Source of the DNA: Methylotenera sp.
GTDB taxonomy: Bacteria; Pseudomonadota; Gammaproteobacteria; Burkholderiales; Methylophilaceae
NCBI RefSeq assembly: GCF_013141425.1
Contig: NZ_JABFRA010000011.1
Span: forward strand, 1-33,229
DNA length: 33,229 nucleotides
Reading direction: 5' to 3'
The position numbers were made by a program, and so were the translations under genes. The notes under the pieces were generated by a model that was not told the origin of the DNA, did no database searches, and saw nothing but the letters and a program-made list of their open reading frames with translations. Below, piece by piece: positions 15,065 to 22,937 of this stretch. Every line of letters begins with the position of its first letter. The first letter of the stretch is position 1.

Positions 15065-15748
15065 ATGTTCTGGATTTTTAGCAGAAAAAATACCGATAAG
15101 AAAACCTTAGCTGATAGACCAGTGTTAAGCCCACTCTATCAAGGTAACCGAGACCTCTGCGACCTAACCTCACGTGAATCAGAGTTAAGAGTATGGTTGC
15201 CAGCAACCATATTTGTAGCTCTTGTTGATATGGCTGCTATATCAAATAATCACCGTTCTGATTACCTTAGAAAGTTTTTTACTCACTACCTGTATGGCGC
15301 TCATGAGTTTGAACGTATGAGGCAAGCGCATACAGGTGCGTTTTATGACGTTTCTAAACATCCTGTAGACTTGTTGGCACTAAAAGCTAGAGAAGCGCAA
15401 GAACCAAAGATTTTGGAATCACGTGTTGCTAACATTGAATGTTTACGTGGGCTTGGTAAAAATATCATTCCCCTCAAAATCTTCCTAGCCACAAAAATCA
15501 AAGATGATTTGCAGTTACTTGCCGACAAAACAGCAATGCCATTATCGCAATTTGTCAGGGAGATACTTATATCTCATCTGTTAGGTCATACAGTGTGGCC
15601 TGAACGGTTTCCTGCTTGGAGTAAGGAGCAAGAACAGCTTGCGACTTCATGGGAGGCTGCTGAAGTAGAACCTGAGTTGATAAGCGGAACGGATCAAGAG
15701 TTAGTTGAGCTATACGGTGAAATGCCTGATGGAGTAATACAGCAATAA
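15065..15748 (+). CDS. Protein with two ribbon-helix-helix-like segments
   Basis: A 227-residue protein in which two stretches read as ribbon-helix-helix DNA-binding units. The first is at about 40-78 (ELRVWLPATIFVALVDMAAI, then SDYLRKFFTHYLYG). The second is at about 135-174 (IPLKIFLATKIKDDLQLLAD, then LSQFVREILISHLLGH). Each has a short strand followed by two helices with S-x-F/Y-x-R-x-x-L. Two units in one chain would make a pseudo-dimer able to bind asymmetric DNA. The C-terminal 45 residues are acidic. A strong ribosome binding site (AAGGGG) precedes the ATG. A regulatory or partition-like role is inferred; no known family name fits. Confidence 0.65.
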   Translation: MFWIFSRKNTDKKTLADRPVLSPLYQGNRDLCDLTSRESELRVWLPATIFVALVDMAAISNNHRSDYLRKFFTHYLYGAHEFERMRQAHTGAFYDVSKHPVDLLALKAREAQEPKILESRVANIECLRGLGKNIIPLKIFLATKIKDDLQLLADKTAMPLSQFVREILISHLLGHTVWPERFPAWSKEQEQLATSWEAAEVEPELISGTDQELVELYGEMPDGVIQQ

Positions 15749-15790
15749 GAAAGTCCCCTATTTATATTCTTGCGATATTCAATGTTCAGC

Positions 15791-15826
15791 GATTATTCTA
15801 GAGGCGATAACTTCTAGCAAATAATC
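15791..15826. repeat. Imperfect inverted repeat upstream of the lipoprotein gene
   Basis: GATTATTCTAGAG (15791-15803) pairs with CTTCTAGCAAATAATC (15811-15826) allowing three unpaired bases. There is no T tail, so an operator or mRNA hairpin is more likely than a terminator. Confidence 0.3.
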
Positions 15827-15854
15827 AAAATAACATTTAACTCAGGAATTAAAT

Positions 15855-16130
15855 ATGAAAGTTTTACTTATGATCGCAGCAATTTCTACAGTTGCTTTAG
15901 TTGGATGTGCAGCAAATACAGGAATCGTTAAAATTTCAGAAGATACTTATATGTATGGCAAGCAAGCTGGATGGGAGCAATCTGGTGCTGTCATAAAAGT
16001 TGGTATGTATAAGGAGGCTAATGAGTTCTGTAGCAAAATGGGAAAGAAGTTTGTGCAAGTAGCTAATAGCTCTTCAGATCAAGAAGCAGGTAAATTTTCA
16101 GCAGCCGAAATTCAATTTAAATGTGAATAG
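15855..16130 (+). CDS. Small predicted lipoprotein
   Basis: A 91-residue protein with a signal peptide ending in the lipobox ALVGC (Cys18), so it is exported and lipid-anchored. The mature part has SEDTYMYGKQAGWEQSGAVIKVGMYKEANEFCSKMGKKF. This resembles a group of small proteobacterial lipoproteins with a conserved D-T-Y-x-x-x-K-x-x-x-W and YKEAN-x-FC; two later cysteines may form a disulfide. A ribosome binding site (AGGAA) lies upstream. The 274 bases after it (16131-16404) hold no gene I can support. Function unknown. Confidence 0.8.
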   Translation: MKVLLMIAAISTVALVGCAANTGIVKISEDTYMYGKQAGWEQSGAVIKVGMYKEANEFCSKMGKKFVQVANSSSDQEAGKFSAAEIQFKCE

Positions 16131-16404
16131 CTAACAAGCTACATCTATAACGCGATTTTATTTTCGTCTGTAGAATTTTAATCGCACAAACTTAGCAACA
16201 AACTAAGAATGTAATATGGGTTGAAAAAGTTTAGTTAGAGTTAATACTGGACGAATGTCAGTCAACGAGTCATAAACTTTGCTTTGTCATGGACTGGCAA
16301 AAAAATAGCCGATAAACACTTGCAGCACTCCAGCTGATGGTTCTGAACTTGGAACAGTTTAATAAAACAATAAAGATTATCAATATTTTTTGGGCTAAAT
16401 TAAC

Positions 16405-16707
16405 ATGTCAGATGTTTGTATTCATGAAAATGGCCAGATAGTTCTATTCTCTCTAGTGGGATGCAGTACTGGAAAGAATGATCCTAACGATAAAATGTAT
16501 GGCTTATGGGAACTAGCTAACGGTAAAAAAGAAATGGTGTGTTGGAAGTATGACAATATGATTCTTGTCTATACACTTGATAAAAGAGTTCTTGCATTCA
16601 CACCAGATCAGCAAGATACCGAATGCCCGCTCCATCCTAGTAGTGAACCTTATTCCACTCCAGAAACCAAGTCACCTGCAGAGTATCATGAGCCACTAAA
16701 TGGATGA
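16405..16707 (+). CDS. Cysteine-containing small protein, paralog A next to Sir2
   Basis: A 100-residue protein starting MSDVCIHENGQIVLFSLVGCS. It shares with the 78-residue protein at 17543 the pattern MSD-x-CIH...GQIV-x-F-x-L-x-GCS...MYG-x-WE...CW-K/R-Y...VYT-x-D...F-x-PD...TEC. The four cysteines are conserved in both copies and could bind metal; the C-terminal 25 residues are Pro/Ser-rich and unique to this copy. The Sir2 gene starts inside its last codons (8-base overlap), implying coupled expression. No known family; a partner, substrate or regulator of the deacetylase is inference. Confidence 0.7.
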   Translation: MSDVCIHENGQIVLFSLVGCSTGKNDPNDKMYGLWELANGKKEMVCWKYDNMILVYTLDKRVLAFTPDQQDTECPLHPSSEPYSTPETKSPAEYHEPLNG

Positions 16708-17521
16708 TGATTTTAGAGATTTAATCAGAGATATTACTGATATTGCAGATGGGCTACTTATCACGGCTGGTGCTGGTATGGGTGTTGACTCTGGCTTGCC
16801 TGACTTTCGTGGTGAACATGGATTTTGGAATGCCTATCCTGCACTGAGAAGCTCTGGAGTCAATTTTTATGACATTGCTAGTCCAGATGCTTTCATCACC
16901 AATCCAAAGCAAGCATGGGGCTTCTACGGTCACCGCTTGAACCTATATCGCAAGACTATACCGAATGCTGGATTTGCAATTCTTAGAGCGCTTGCACACC
17001 AAATGCCAAATGGCGCATTCATTTTCACCAGCAATGTGGATGGTCAATTTCAGAAGGCAAGTTTTTCTGAATCACAGATTGTTGAATGTCATGGATCAAT
17101 CCATCACCTGCAATGCATTAATGGCTGTTTAAATGAAGTTTCTAGTGCCAAGGACTTTCAACCTGAAACAGATGATACAGAGTGCTTACTATTGTCACCG
17201 TTACCACGCTGCATTTGCTGTGGTGAAGTTACGCGTCCTAACATTTTAATGTTCAATGACTGGAAATGGATTAGCAAACGCATGGAGTCACAGAAGGCGC
17301 AATTTGACGAATGGCTAGGTAAAGTAACACGCTTACTTATTATTGAGATTGGCGCAGGTACTAGCATCCCTACTGTCCGTAAATTCAGTGAGAGTCATGC
17401 TGGGTATTTGATACGCATAAACCCAGATGAGCCTGAAATACCTAGTCATGTGAAAGGTATCAGCTTGCCTATGACTGGATTGGCAGGGCTTCAATTGCTT
17501 TCAGATTCCATCACTGATTAA
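16700..17521 (+). CDS. Sir2-family NAD-dependent protein deacylase
   Basis: Sirtuins remove acyl groups from lysines using NAD and release nicotinamide. The 273 residues show the Rossmann NAD motif GAGMGVDSGLPDFRG (about 24-38), TSNVDGQF (about 110-117, the T-x-N-x-D motif), catalytic His131 in CHGS and a zinc site Cys139/Cys143 and Cys171/Cys174. Unlike Sir2 domains of defence proteins such as Thoeris ThsA, it is a single-domain enzyme with an intact deacylase histidine and zinc site, so protein deacylation is more likely than NAD depletion. It is bracketed by two paralogous small genes. Confidence 0.93.
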   Translation: MDDDFRDLIRDITDIADGLLITAGAGMGVDSGLPDFRGEHGFWNAYPALRSSGVNFYDIASPDAFITNPKQAWGFYGHRLNLYRKTIPNAGFAILRALAHQMPNGAFIFTSNVDGQFQKASFSESQIVECHGSIHHLQCINGCLNEVSSAKDFQPETDDTECLLLSPLPRCICCGEVTRPNILMFNDWKWISKRMESQKAQFDEWLGKVTRLLIIEIGAGTSIPTVRKFSESHAGYLIRINPDEPEIPSHVKGISLPMTGLAGLQLLSDSITD

Positions 17522-17542
17522 TAAATAAGAAAGCACAACAAA

Positions 17543-17779
17543 ATGAGCGATACCTGCATACATACTGATGGTGGACAGATAGTATTTTTTCCATTGATGG
17601 GCTGTAGTCAGGACGATAATAAAGAGAACAATAACCAGATGTATGGTGTCTGGGAGAATGGTAAAGGTTTAAGAGAAAAGATATGCTGGCGATATGAGCG
17701 ATTTAACTTTGTTTACACAAAAGATAGATCTTACTCATTTAACCCAGATGAAATTTCAACTGAATGTGACCCTAAATAG
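17543..17779 (+). CDS. Cysteine-containing small protein, paralog B next to Sir2
   Basis: A 78-residue paralog of the 16405 protein: MSDTCIHTDGGQIVFFPLMGCS, NNQMYGVWENGKG, ICWRYERFNFVYTKDR, FNPDEISTEC. It keeps the four cysteines but lacks the C-terminal extension. It starts 21 bases after the Sir2 stop. Two diverged copies either side of one enzyme point to duplication within the cassette and a role tied to Sir2. Not recognised as a known family. Confidence 0.7.
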   Translation: MSDTCIHTDGGQIVFFPLMGCSQDDNKENNNQMYGVWENGKGLREKICWRYERFNFVYTKDRSYSFNPDEISTECDPK

Positions 17780-17832
17780 TTTAACTCCATCAAACTCAAC
17801 ATCTAATGTTTCTATTAAAGCTATATTAAATC

Positions 17833-18255
17833 ATGATCATTAAAACTTCTGTTGTGTACACAATCTCCCTTGATACAGGCACAGACACATGGGCATGGAT
17901 GAAAGATGCAAATGATGAGAGTAGGTATCTAGGAAGCGCAGTTGGCGAATCTGATGGTTGGTATGGGCAGCATGAGATTAGTCATGAGCTAATGCAGAAT
18001 GCAAGTATGTGGCTATTAGGATTTCTACGATCAAAACTTGACGATGAGGCCAATGTAGATGGATTTGATTGGGATAGTCTTCATCGTTATGGAATAGAAC
18101 TAGCTAAACGGCTCAAAGCGGAAATTGGTGAAACTGCCGATGTTAGATACGTAAAAGCTAGTAAAGATCCTTCATACAACCGAGAGGAAGGATTTGAGAT
18201 CACATATGAAGGAGTAGTGTTGCCAATAAGCCGATTACAATGGTGTCCAGTTTGA
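17833..18255 (+). CDS. Uncharacterised protein in the Sir2 cassette
   Basis: A 140-residue soluble acidic protein, not recognised. Segments YTISLDTGTDTWAWMKDAND, SDGWYGQHEISHELMQNASMWLLGFLRSKLDDE and FDWDSLHRYGIELAKRLKAEIGE suggest an alpha/beta fold. Tryptophans are frequent. It starts 53 bases after paralog B, and the next gene starts 7 bases after its stop, so 17833-20127 forms a tight three-gene unit. No signal peptide, membrane segment or cysteine cluster. Confidence 0.65.
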   Translation: MIIKTSVVYTISLDTGTDTWAWMKDANDESRYLGSAVGESDGWYGQHEISHELMQNASMWLLGFLRSKLDDEANVDGFDWDSLHRYGIELAKRLKAEIGETADVRYVKASKDPSYNREEGFEITYEGVVLPISRLQWCPV

Positions 18256-18262
18256 TTAGTTT

Positions 18263-18817
18263 ATGACATTCAACGAAATAGAATGGCGCAAGAAAGTAAG
18301 GCTGGCGAAGTCAGGGGATGAGTTAAGAAATCTGCTAATGGAGATTCCAGACGATTACAACGGTGCTGCTGCTAAAGGTTCTTTGCAAGCTGAATCACCT
18401 CAATGTGGATCAAGACTGACTTTCAATCCAACTCTGCCAGATGGGGCGACGAATTCGGAATTTACATTTGATGCTGAGGAGGTTGAAATGGCTGCTATGA
18501 AGGCTTTCACTTCAATTCCAAACACAACAAATTTGAAACTAATTGCAAATTGGGCCTCACATCGTAATGCCACAATCACTACTCCAACGCCCTTACCTGA
18601 AGGCACTGATTGCTTTGAACTGATTTTAGCGGATCTAATTGACTTAGGTAATGGGCAAGTATGGTGTTATGAGTGTGATAAAGTTTATTCTGTGGCAGAA
18701 ATGCAACTTACGCACCAAACTCGTGGTAGTTGGGGTTGCAAAGATTATCTATGTCCTTCTATGCACTTTCTTGCATCCCTAAAATGGATACATTTCATGC
18801 GGCATAGAAACTTCTAA
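18263..18817 (+). CDS. Uncharacterised protein with C-terminal zinc-finger-like motif
   Basis: A 184-residue protein, not recognised as a whole. Near the C terminus WCYECDKVYSVAEM is followed by GSWGCKDYLCPSMHF, giving two CxxC-like pairs that could bind zinc. The middle holds a helical segment TNLKLIANWASHRNATI. It starts 7 bases after the previous stop and its TAA overlaps the next ATG by one base, so the three genes are almost certainly translated together. A nucleic-acid or protein adaptor is possible; function unknown. Confidence 0.65.
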   Translation: MTFNEIEWRKKVRLAKSGDELRNLLMEIPDDYNGAAAKGSLQAESPQCGSRLTFNPTLPDGATNSEFTFDAEEVEMAAMKAFTSIPNTTNLKLIANWASHRNATITTPTPLPEGTDCFELILADLIDLGNGQVWCYECDKVYSVAEMQLTHQTRGSWGCKDYLCPSMHFLASLKWIHFMRHRNF

Positions 18818-20127
18818 TGACTTTCCAAAGCATATTTGACGATCACCCAATCACAACTTATTCCAATCTGTTGGAATGGTTAATATCTATTCCTATGAGA
18901 GTAGCACCATCAGCACAATGGATTGCAACGATTAAAGCAGCAAAGGGAATACGGACAGAGGAAATTGAAAGATCTGAGTTATTAGACTATCTTTTTGAAT
19001 ATACCGATGATCAGAAGGTAACAAAGGAGCATTTGTTGGAAATCGCAGAATATGGATTATCTACATGCAGAATCACTGTCCAGACCGAACGCTCATCAAC
19101 GTATCGTCCAACATTACAATGCAAATCCTTTCCACCAGAAAATATACCGAAAAAAGTGAGTAGTAGTTTTGCTGATGGCTCTATTATTGGCTGCATGAAA
19201 CTACCTTCTTTTGCATATAAGGTAATTGGGCTTAGATATACGGATTTATTCGGTGGTGGTGAGGGTTGGTATATTTTTGATGAGCGTTGGCGTCAAATAA
19301 AACCATATAGGTGCTACAAAAACTCTTTAGATTCTATTGATGCAGTCTATTCTGCCATAGTGAATAAATTCAGTAGATTTACCAGCCATGTTTCTTTTAA
19401 TCACTATGAATGGTATGCGTTGCTTGGCAAAAGAAAAAACTACAAGGAGTGGATAGTAAGCATTCCAAGTTGGGTAGCTACATTTGAAAGCACACATTTT
19501 GTTGTAGAAAATACCGTCTTACATCTCCGCACGTCAGAATGGAAAGACAGTGATGGTCTGCCACTGTTACTGATAGATGAAATTCAGAGCGATTGGCATG
19601 CGACTGGGAGAGTCAATGGCTACAGTGACATTGATGAACTATTAGATAACGATGAGAGTGATGCCGTACCTGATGCGCCATTTATTAAAGAATGGCACGA
19701 GTTAGGTATAAAAATTGCAATTTGGGTTGCACTTAAATCTGGTCATTCACGAATCGCCTTTACCAAAGGTGACGTTCACAGTGAGCGTTATGGAGAAGAT
19801 CTTGAGGGATTCCATTTGCTTTATGACCAAGCTATTCCCAAGTCGCTGGCGAAACTGGTTTCTAAGTTTCAATGTCATTTAGGGTCGGCGATTATTACGA
19901 TTAGTAAGCCAAACCAAAGTATTCGGCATAGAAGTGGTACAGGCTGGGAGTTACTGGCCTCAGGTAAGAATGAGAAATCTAAAGTTGTAAAAAACGAAGT
20001 GGTTGCCATGCGCTATTTAGTGAGTCGTGGACAAAAAAAGCAAGAAGAAGTGCGTATGTTTGAAATATCGCCTGCATTGGCAGATGCAGTGAAAAGTAAA
20101 GGCATACCATTATTTGGTTGGTGGTAA
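18817..20127 (+). CDS. Free-standing protein with a domain typical of phage/ICE large polyvalent proteins
   Basis: A 436-residue protein. The C-terminal half matches a domain I know as an internal part of large polyvalent proteins of phages and conjugative elements: LLLIDEIQSDWHATGRVNGY (about 250-269), PDAPFIKEWHELGIKIAIWVA (about 285-305), a RIAFTKGDVHSERYG strand, LYDQAIPKSLAKLV (about 335-348) and the closing EISPALADAVKSKGIPLFG. There this block is usually fused to helicase, methyltransferase or peptidase domains; here it is alone behind an unfamiliar N-terminal region of about 120 residues. Its activity is not established. Overlap with the preceding gene and proximity to Sir2 suggest joint action. 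Confidence 0.7.
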   Translation: MTFQSIFDDHPITTYSNLLEWLISIPMRVAPSAQWIATIKAAKGIRTEEIERSELLDYLFEYTDDQKVTKEHLLEIAEYGLSTCRITVQTERSSTYRPTLQCKSFPPENIPKKVSSSFADGSIIGCMKLPSFAYKVIGLRYTDLFGGGEGWYIFDERWRQIKPYRCYKNSLDSIDAVYSAIVNKFSRFTSHVSFNHYEWYALLGKRKNYKEWIVSIPSWVATFESTHFVVENTVLHLRTSEWKDSDGLPLLLIDEIQSDWHATGRVNGYSDIDELLDNDESDAVPDAPFIKEWHELGIKIAIWVALKSGHSRIAFTKGDVHSERYGEDLEGFHLLYDQAIPKSLAKLVSKFQCHLGSAIITISKPNQSIRHRSGTGWELLASGKNEKSKVVKNEVVAMRYLVSRGQKKQEEVRMFEISPALADAVKSKGIPLFGWW

Positions 20128-20134
20128 ATATTAA

Positions 20135-20299
20135 GCTCAATATGAAAAACTCACCCCACAGGAACGACGTGCCTTCAGAGCCAGTGATTCCGTTTCTATC
20201 GGTTTGCGGAGGATTGGGAACTCCTTACTCGGCAAAGGGGTTGCTAGAGATTTCAAAGAGCAAGGAACAACAAGCCTTATCGGTAAACATATGCAATAG
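20135..20299 (+). pseudogene. Possible gene remnant without a start codon
   Basis: The frame from 20135 reads AQYEKLTPQERRAFRASDSV and continues to a stop at 20297-20299 (54 codons). It looks protein-like (basic, helical, L-T-P-Q-E-R-R start) but has no ATG, GTG or TTG near its beginning. The competing frame with an ATG (20118 or 20142) is less protein-like. It may be the tail of a lost gene. Confidence 0.3.
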
Positions 20300-20326
20300 A
20301 CTAGTTAAACCTTAGCCTTAGGAATG

Positions 20327-21601
20327 CTAAGAAACTGTCGGAACATCCTGCCAGCGAGTCGTATAGCTAGGGCTTTTATTCCCCTGCTTCATTTTCCAAG
20401 GTCGCTTAAAGCCCTCACTAGCTAACTTGATGGATTCTTTCCCCATCTTACGATTGATATTGTCCATGGCAGTCATTAATGCTGTTGATTTTGGGGAAGT
20501 TTGTATCTGAGTAAATAAATCAGTTTGCACACCCTGTTCTTGAACAATCTCCCCCAGCATCACTCCTGCCTTAGCGTAGCTATAATTGGGCCTGTATATC
20601 TGTTTTAAGCCCCATAGGGCGACATTAACGAGTTGCCTAGTGTCATTGGTGGGACTAGACAACGGAATGGTCAGGCCGTTGCTATAGAAGGGATCATCTG
20701 GCTTGAATGGGCTAGTTCTGATATACACATAAACCGACCCAGCAAATGATTGCTGATTGCGTAGTTTCTCTGCAGCACGGCTCATGTATAGCGTGATTGA
20801 TTCAGCAAGGCTATTGTAATCGCGCACTGGGTAACCGAAACTTCTTGAACTAATGATCTGCTTCTTGGCTGGGCTGATTTCTTCTAGTTCTATACATACA
20901 GTACCATTCAATTCACGTATAGTCTTTTCCATAACTACGCTAAACTGTTGACGTAATCTTTCTGGATTGGCGCGTTTTAAATCTAATACCGTATTGAAGC
21001 CTAACGCCTGAAGCTTGGGTGCAAGTTTTCGGCCTACACCCCATATCTCTCCCACTTCTACTTGACCTAGTAAATCATCTAAATCTTTAGGAGGCATAGT
21101 ATTGAAGTTGCATACGCTATTAAATACTGGTCGTTTTTTAGCACAATGATTGGCTAGTTTTGAAAGAGTTTTAGTTGAACCGATGCCAACGCAGACAGGT
21201 AAGCCAGTCCATTTCAGAATACGCTTACGCATATCTTGACCATACTGAATTAAGTCACGTGATTGAAAGCCTGTTAGGTCTAAGAACGACTCATCAATTG
21301 AATAGATTTCTTGATCTGGACTATATTGCCTGAGAATGCTCATGACACGATTGCTCATATCTGCATACAAGGCATAGTTGCTAGATAAACCGATGATGCC
21401 ATGCTGCTTAGCCAAGTCTTTGAACTTAAACCATGGCGCACCCATACCGACACCAAGTGCTTTGACTTCATTACTACGTGCTACGGCACAACCATCATTA
21501 TTAGATAGTACTACAACAGGCTTGCCGATAAGCTTAGGGTTAAAAACACGCTCACATGAAACGTAGAAGTTGTTTACATCTATGAGTGCAATGCTACGCA
21601 T
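20327..21601 (-). CDS. umuC: UmuC-like Y-family DNA polymerase (polymerase V catalytic subunit)
   Basis: UmuC copies past DNA lesions with cleaved UmuD. The 424 residues start MRSIALIDVNNFYVSCERVF; metal-binding Asp8 and the Asp103-Glu104 pair in IYSIDESFLD are intact. The VCVGIGSTKTLSKLANHCAKK palm and GVGRKLAPKLQALG helix-hairpin-helix follow, and the C-terminal DUF4113-type tail (about 380-424, IQTSPKSTALMTAMDNINRK) is present. Length is typical. It starts 11 bases after umuD and is the last gene of a four-gene minus-strand operon. It converges with the Sir2 cassette. Confidence 0.95.
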   Translation of the reverse strand: MRSIALIDVNNFYVSCERVFNPKLIGKPVVVLSNNDGCAVARSNEVKALGVGMGAPWFKFKDLAKQHGIIGLSSNYALYADMSNRVMSILRQYSPDQEIYSIDESFLDLTGFQSRDLIQYGQDMRKRILKWTGLPVCVGIGSTKTLSKLANHCAKKRPVFNSVCNFNTMPPKDLDDLLGQVEVGEIWGVGRKLAPKLQALGFNTVLDLKRANPERLRQQFSVVMEKTIRELNGTVCIELEEISPAKKQIISSRSFGYPVRDYNSLAESITLYMSRAAEKLRNQQSFAGSVYVYIRTSPFKPDDPFYSNGLTIPLSSPTNDTRQLVNVALWGLKQIYRPNYSYAKAGVMLGEIVQEQGVQTDLFTQIQTSPKSTALMTAMDNINRKMGKESIKLASEGFKRPWKMKQGNKSPSYTTRWQDVPTVS

Positions 21602-21612
21602 GATGGAACTGC

Positions 21613-22266
21613 TTACTTAAAACGTCTAAATGAACCTGTTACTACGCCCCATATCTCAAAATTCATACCTTCTTTAATTTCAATTGGAGAATATGCGCCT
21701 GTGGAGTTAGCTGGCAATAGCTTTGGACTTCCGTCTTTATTGCGACTAAGCGTTTTTATGGTGAACTCACCATCTATCACAGCTAGAACTATGTCACCTA
21801 TAGAGGCTTGTTTAGATCGGTCAACTACAGCCTTGTCATTCGGCAGCAAGCCTACATCCATCATTGAGTAGCCTTGAATAGTGACAAAGAAAGTTGCATC
21901 CATTTGATCTATTAAAAAATCATTGGGATTTAGACGCTTTTCTACATGCTCTTCTGCTGGGCTAGGGAAACCTGCTGATACTTTGGAACTATATAACAGC
22001 AGATTAATTGGAGGAGTGTTAAGTTTAGGCCATTCAAAATCTATTACAGCATCAATATCAACTGTTAACTTTTTGCGTTGATAGGCAATTAGAAAGTCTT
22101 TGATAACAGTTGTTTGACTAGCTGGAACTCGGAGTACAGTGGTAGGTTCACGGAACTTACCAGTGCCATTTCTTCTACCAGCACCTTGGCGGATACCACC
22201 ACGCTTGCTATTTAAATATTGATCATTATCATTCATGTGATTATTGTAACAATAATCATAGTGCAT
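21613..22266 (-). CDS. umuD: UmuD-like S24 autoprotease (polymerase V accessory subunit)
   Basis: UmuD cleaves itself on RecA filaments and the product joins UmuC. With the start at 22266 the protein has 217 residues. The S24 domain has the cleavage site SAGFPSPAEEHVE (Ala98-Gly99), nucleophile Ser134 (GYSMMD) and Lys171 (FTIKTL), with the same 37-residue Ser-Lys spacing as Escherichia coli UmuD. The N-terminal 80 residues, absent from E. coli UmuD, contain GGIRQGAGRRNGTGKF and TTVLRVP, a basic extension found in element-borne versions and perhaps DNA-binding. An AGGTAG site favours 22266; an ATG at 22236 is the alternative. It begins 5 bases after the SRAP gene. Confidence 0.93.
   Translation of the reverse strand: MHYDYCYNNHMNDNDQYLNSKRGGIRQGAGRRNGTGKFREPTTVLRVPASQTTVIKDFLIAYQRKKLTVDIDAVIDFEWPKLNTPPINLLLYSSKVSAGFPSPAEEHVEKRLNPNDFLIDQMDATFFVTIQGYSMMDVGLLPNDKAVVDRSKQASIGDIVLAVIDGEFTIKTLSRNKDGSPKLLPANSTGAYSPIEIKEGMNFEIWGVVTGSFRRFK
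22239..22257. promoter_or_regulatory. Perfect 9-1-9 palindrome at the 5' end of umuD
   Basis: GATTATTGTAACAATAATC is an exact inverted repeat with a single central base. It lies within the first codons from the 22266 start, or two bases before the alternative ATG at 22236. The length and symmetry suit a repressor operator. Confidence 0.5.
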
Positions 22267-22271
22267 TGATA

Positions 22272-22910
22272 CTACCTAGGTGCTTCTTCACTCATTAGAA
22301 AATCACTAGGGGCTAAATTCAACATTGATCTGGCATCATCATGATTAGCGTTTAACCAAGGTAGGTACTGGCTGTCATTTAAAACAACCACTGATCGCTT
22401 TTCATCTTCTGGTTTATGAAAATGCTTCATTACTTCATGGCCATTAGCATTAATTGTAAGCATTGAAAACGAGAAAATGATCTCACCCGTTTCTTTGTCT
22501 ATAAAACGTTCCCAGATTGATGCAATAACAGTTGGCTCAGAATCGGCTCTTTTAATTCGCCACCTAACTGCTTTTCCTGATTCCCAATTAGGCTCATAAA
22601 AACTTTCTGCTAACACCAAACCAAATCGGCGCTCTTTCCATGCGCTACGATAGCTAGGTTTTTCATGAACAGTTTCTGATCTAGCATTATAGGTTTTTAG
22701 TCCAAACTTCTTTTTATCTGTTGCCCAATGTGGAACAAGACCAAATTGAGCTAACTCACAACGAGGCTGTCCATTTTCAAGATAGATAAATGGGGCAGGA
22801 TAAGTCGGATAAGCTTCAGAACGCCACTCTGCGTTTGGCAAATTACAGTTAAAGTGCTGCTTTACCCAGTTTGCGTGGTGATTCTTAATTGGTTGGAAAT
22901 TACTGCACAT
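22272..22910 (-). CDS. SRAP/HMCES-family abasic-site processing protein (YedK-like)
   Basis: These proteins shield abasic sites in single-stranded DNA by forming a covalent thiazolidine link through Cys2. The 212 residues start MCSNF, leaving Cys2 exposed after Met removal. Asn75 in YNARSE, Glu106 in ESFYEP and a C-terminal active-site histidine in HFHKPEDEKRS (about 163-173) match the catalytic set of YedK, as do FGLVPHW and SYRSAWKERR. Length is normal. It sits 5 bases ahead of umuD and 27 bases after the alarmone hydrolase, tying abasic-site protection to translesion synthesis in one operon. No canonical LexA box (CTGT-N8-ACAG) is seen directly upstream. Confidence 0.93.
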   Translation of the reverse strand: MCSNFQPIKNHHANWVKQHFNCNLPNAEWRSEAYPTYPAPFIYLENGQPRCELAQFGLVPHWATDKKKFGLKTYNARSETVHEKPSYRSAWKERRFGLVLAESFYEPNWESGKAVRWRIKRADSEPTVIASIWERFIDKETGEIIFSFSMLTINANGHEVMKHFHKPEDEKRSVVVLNDSQYLPWLNANHDDARSMLNLAPSDFLMSEEAPR

Positions 22911-22937
22911 ATACTTTTTTCTGTAACTTGTTTGCTA

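Noticed and set aside
20118-20315. 65-codon plus-strand frame overlapping the end of the polyvalent-domain gene
   Set aside because: Poor ribosome binding site and an unconvincing protein; another frame over the same bases looks more coding.
20311-20331. CTTAGC/GCTAAG hairpin at the convergent end of umuC
   Set aside because: Six base pairs overlapping the umuC stop with no T run; not a supportable terminator.
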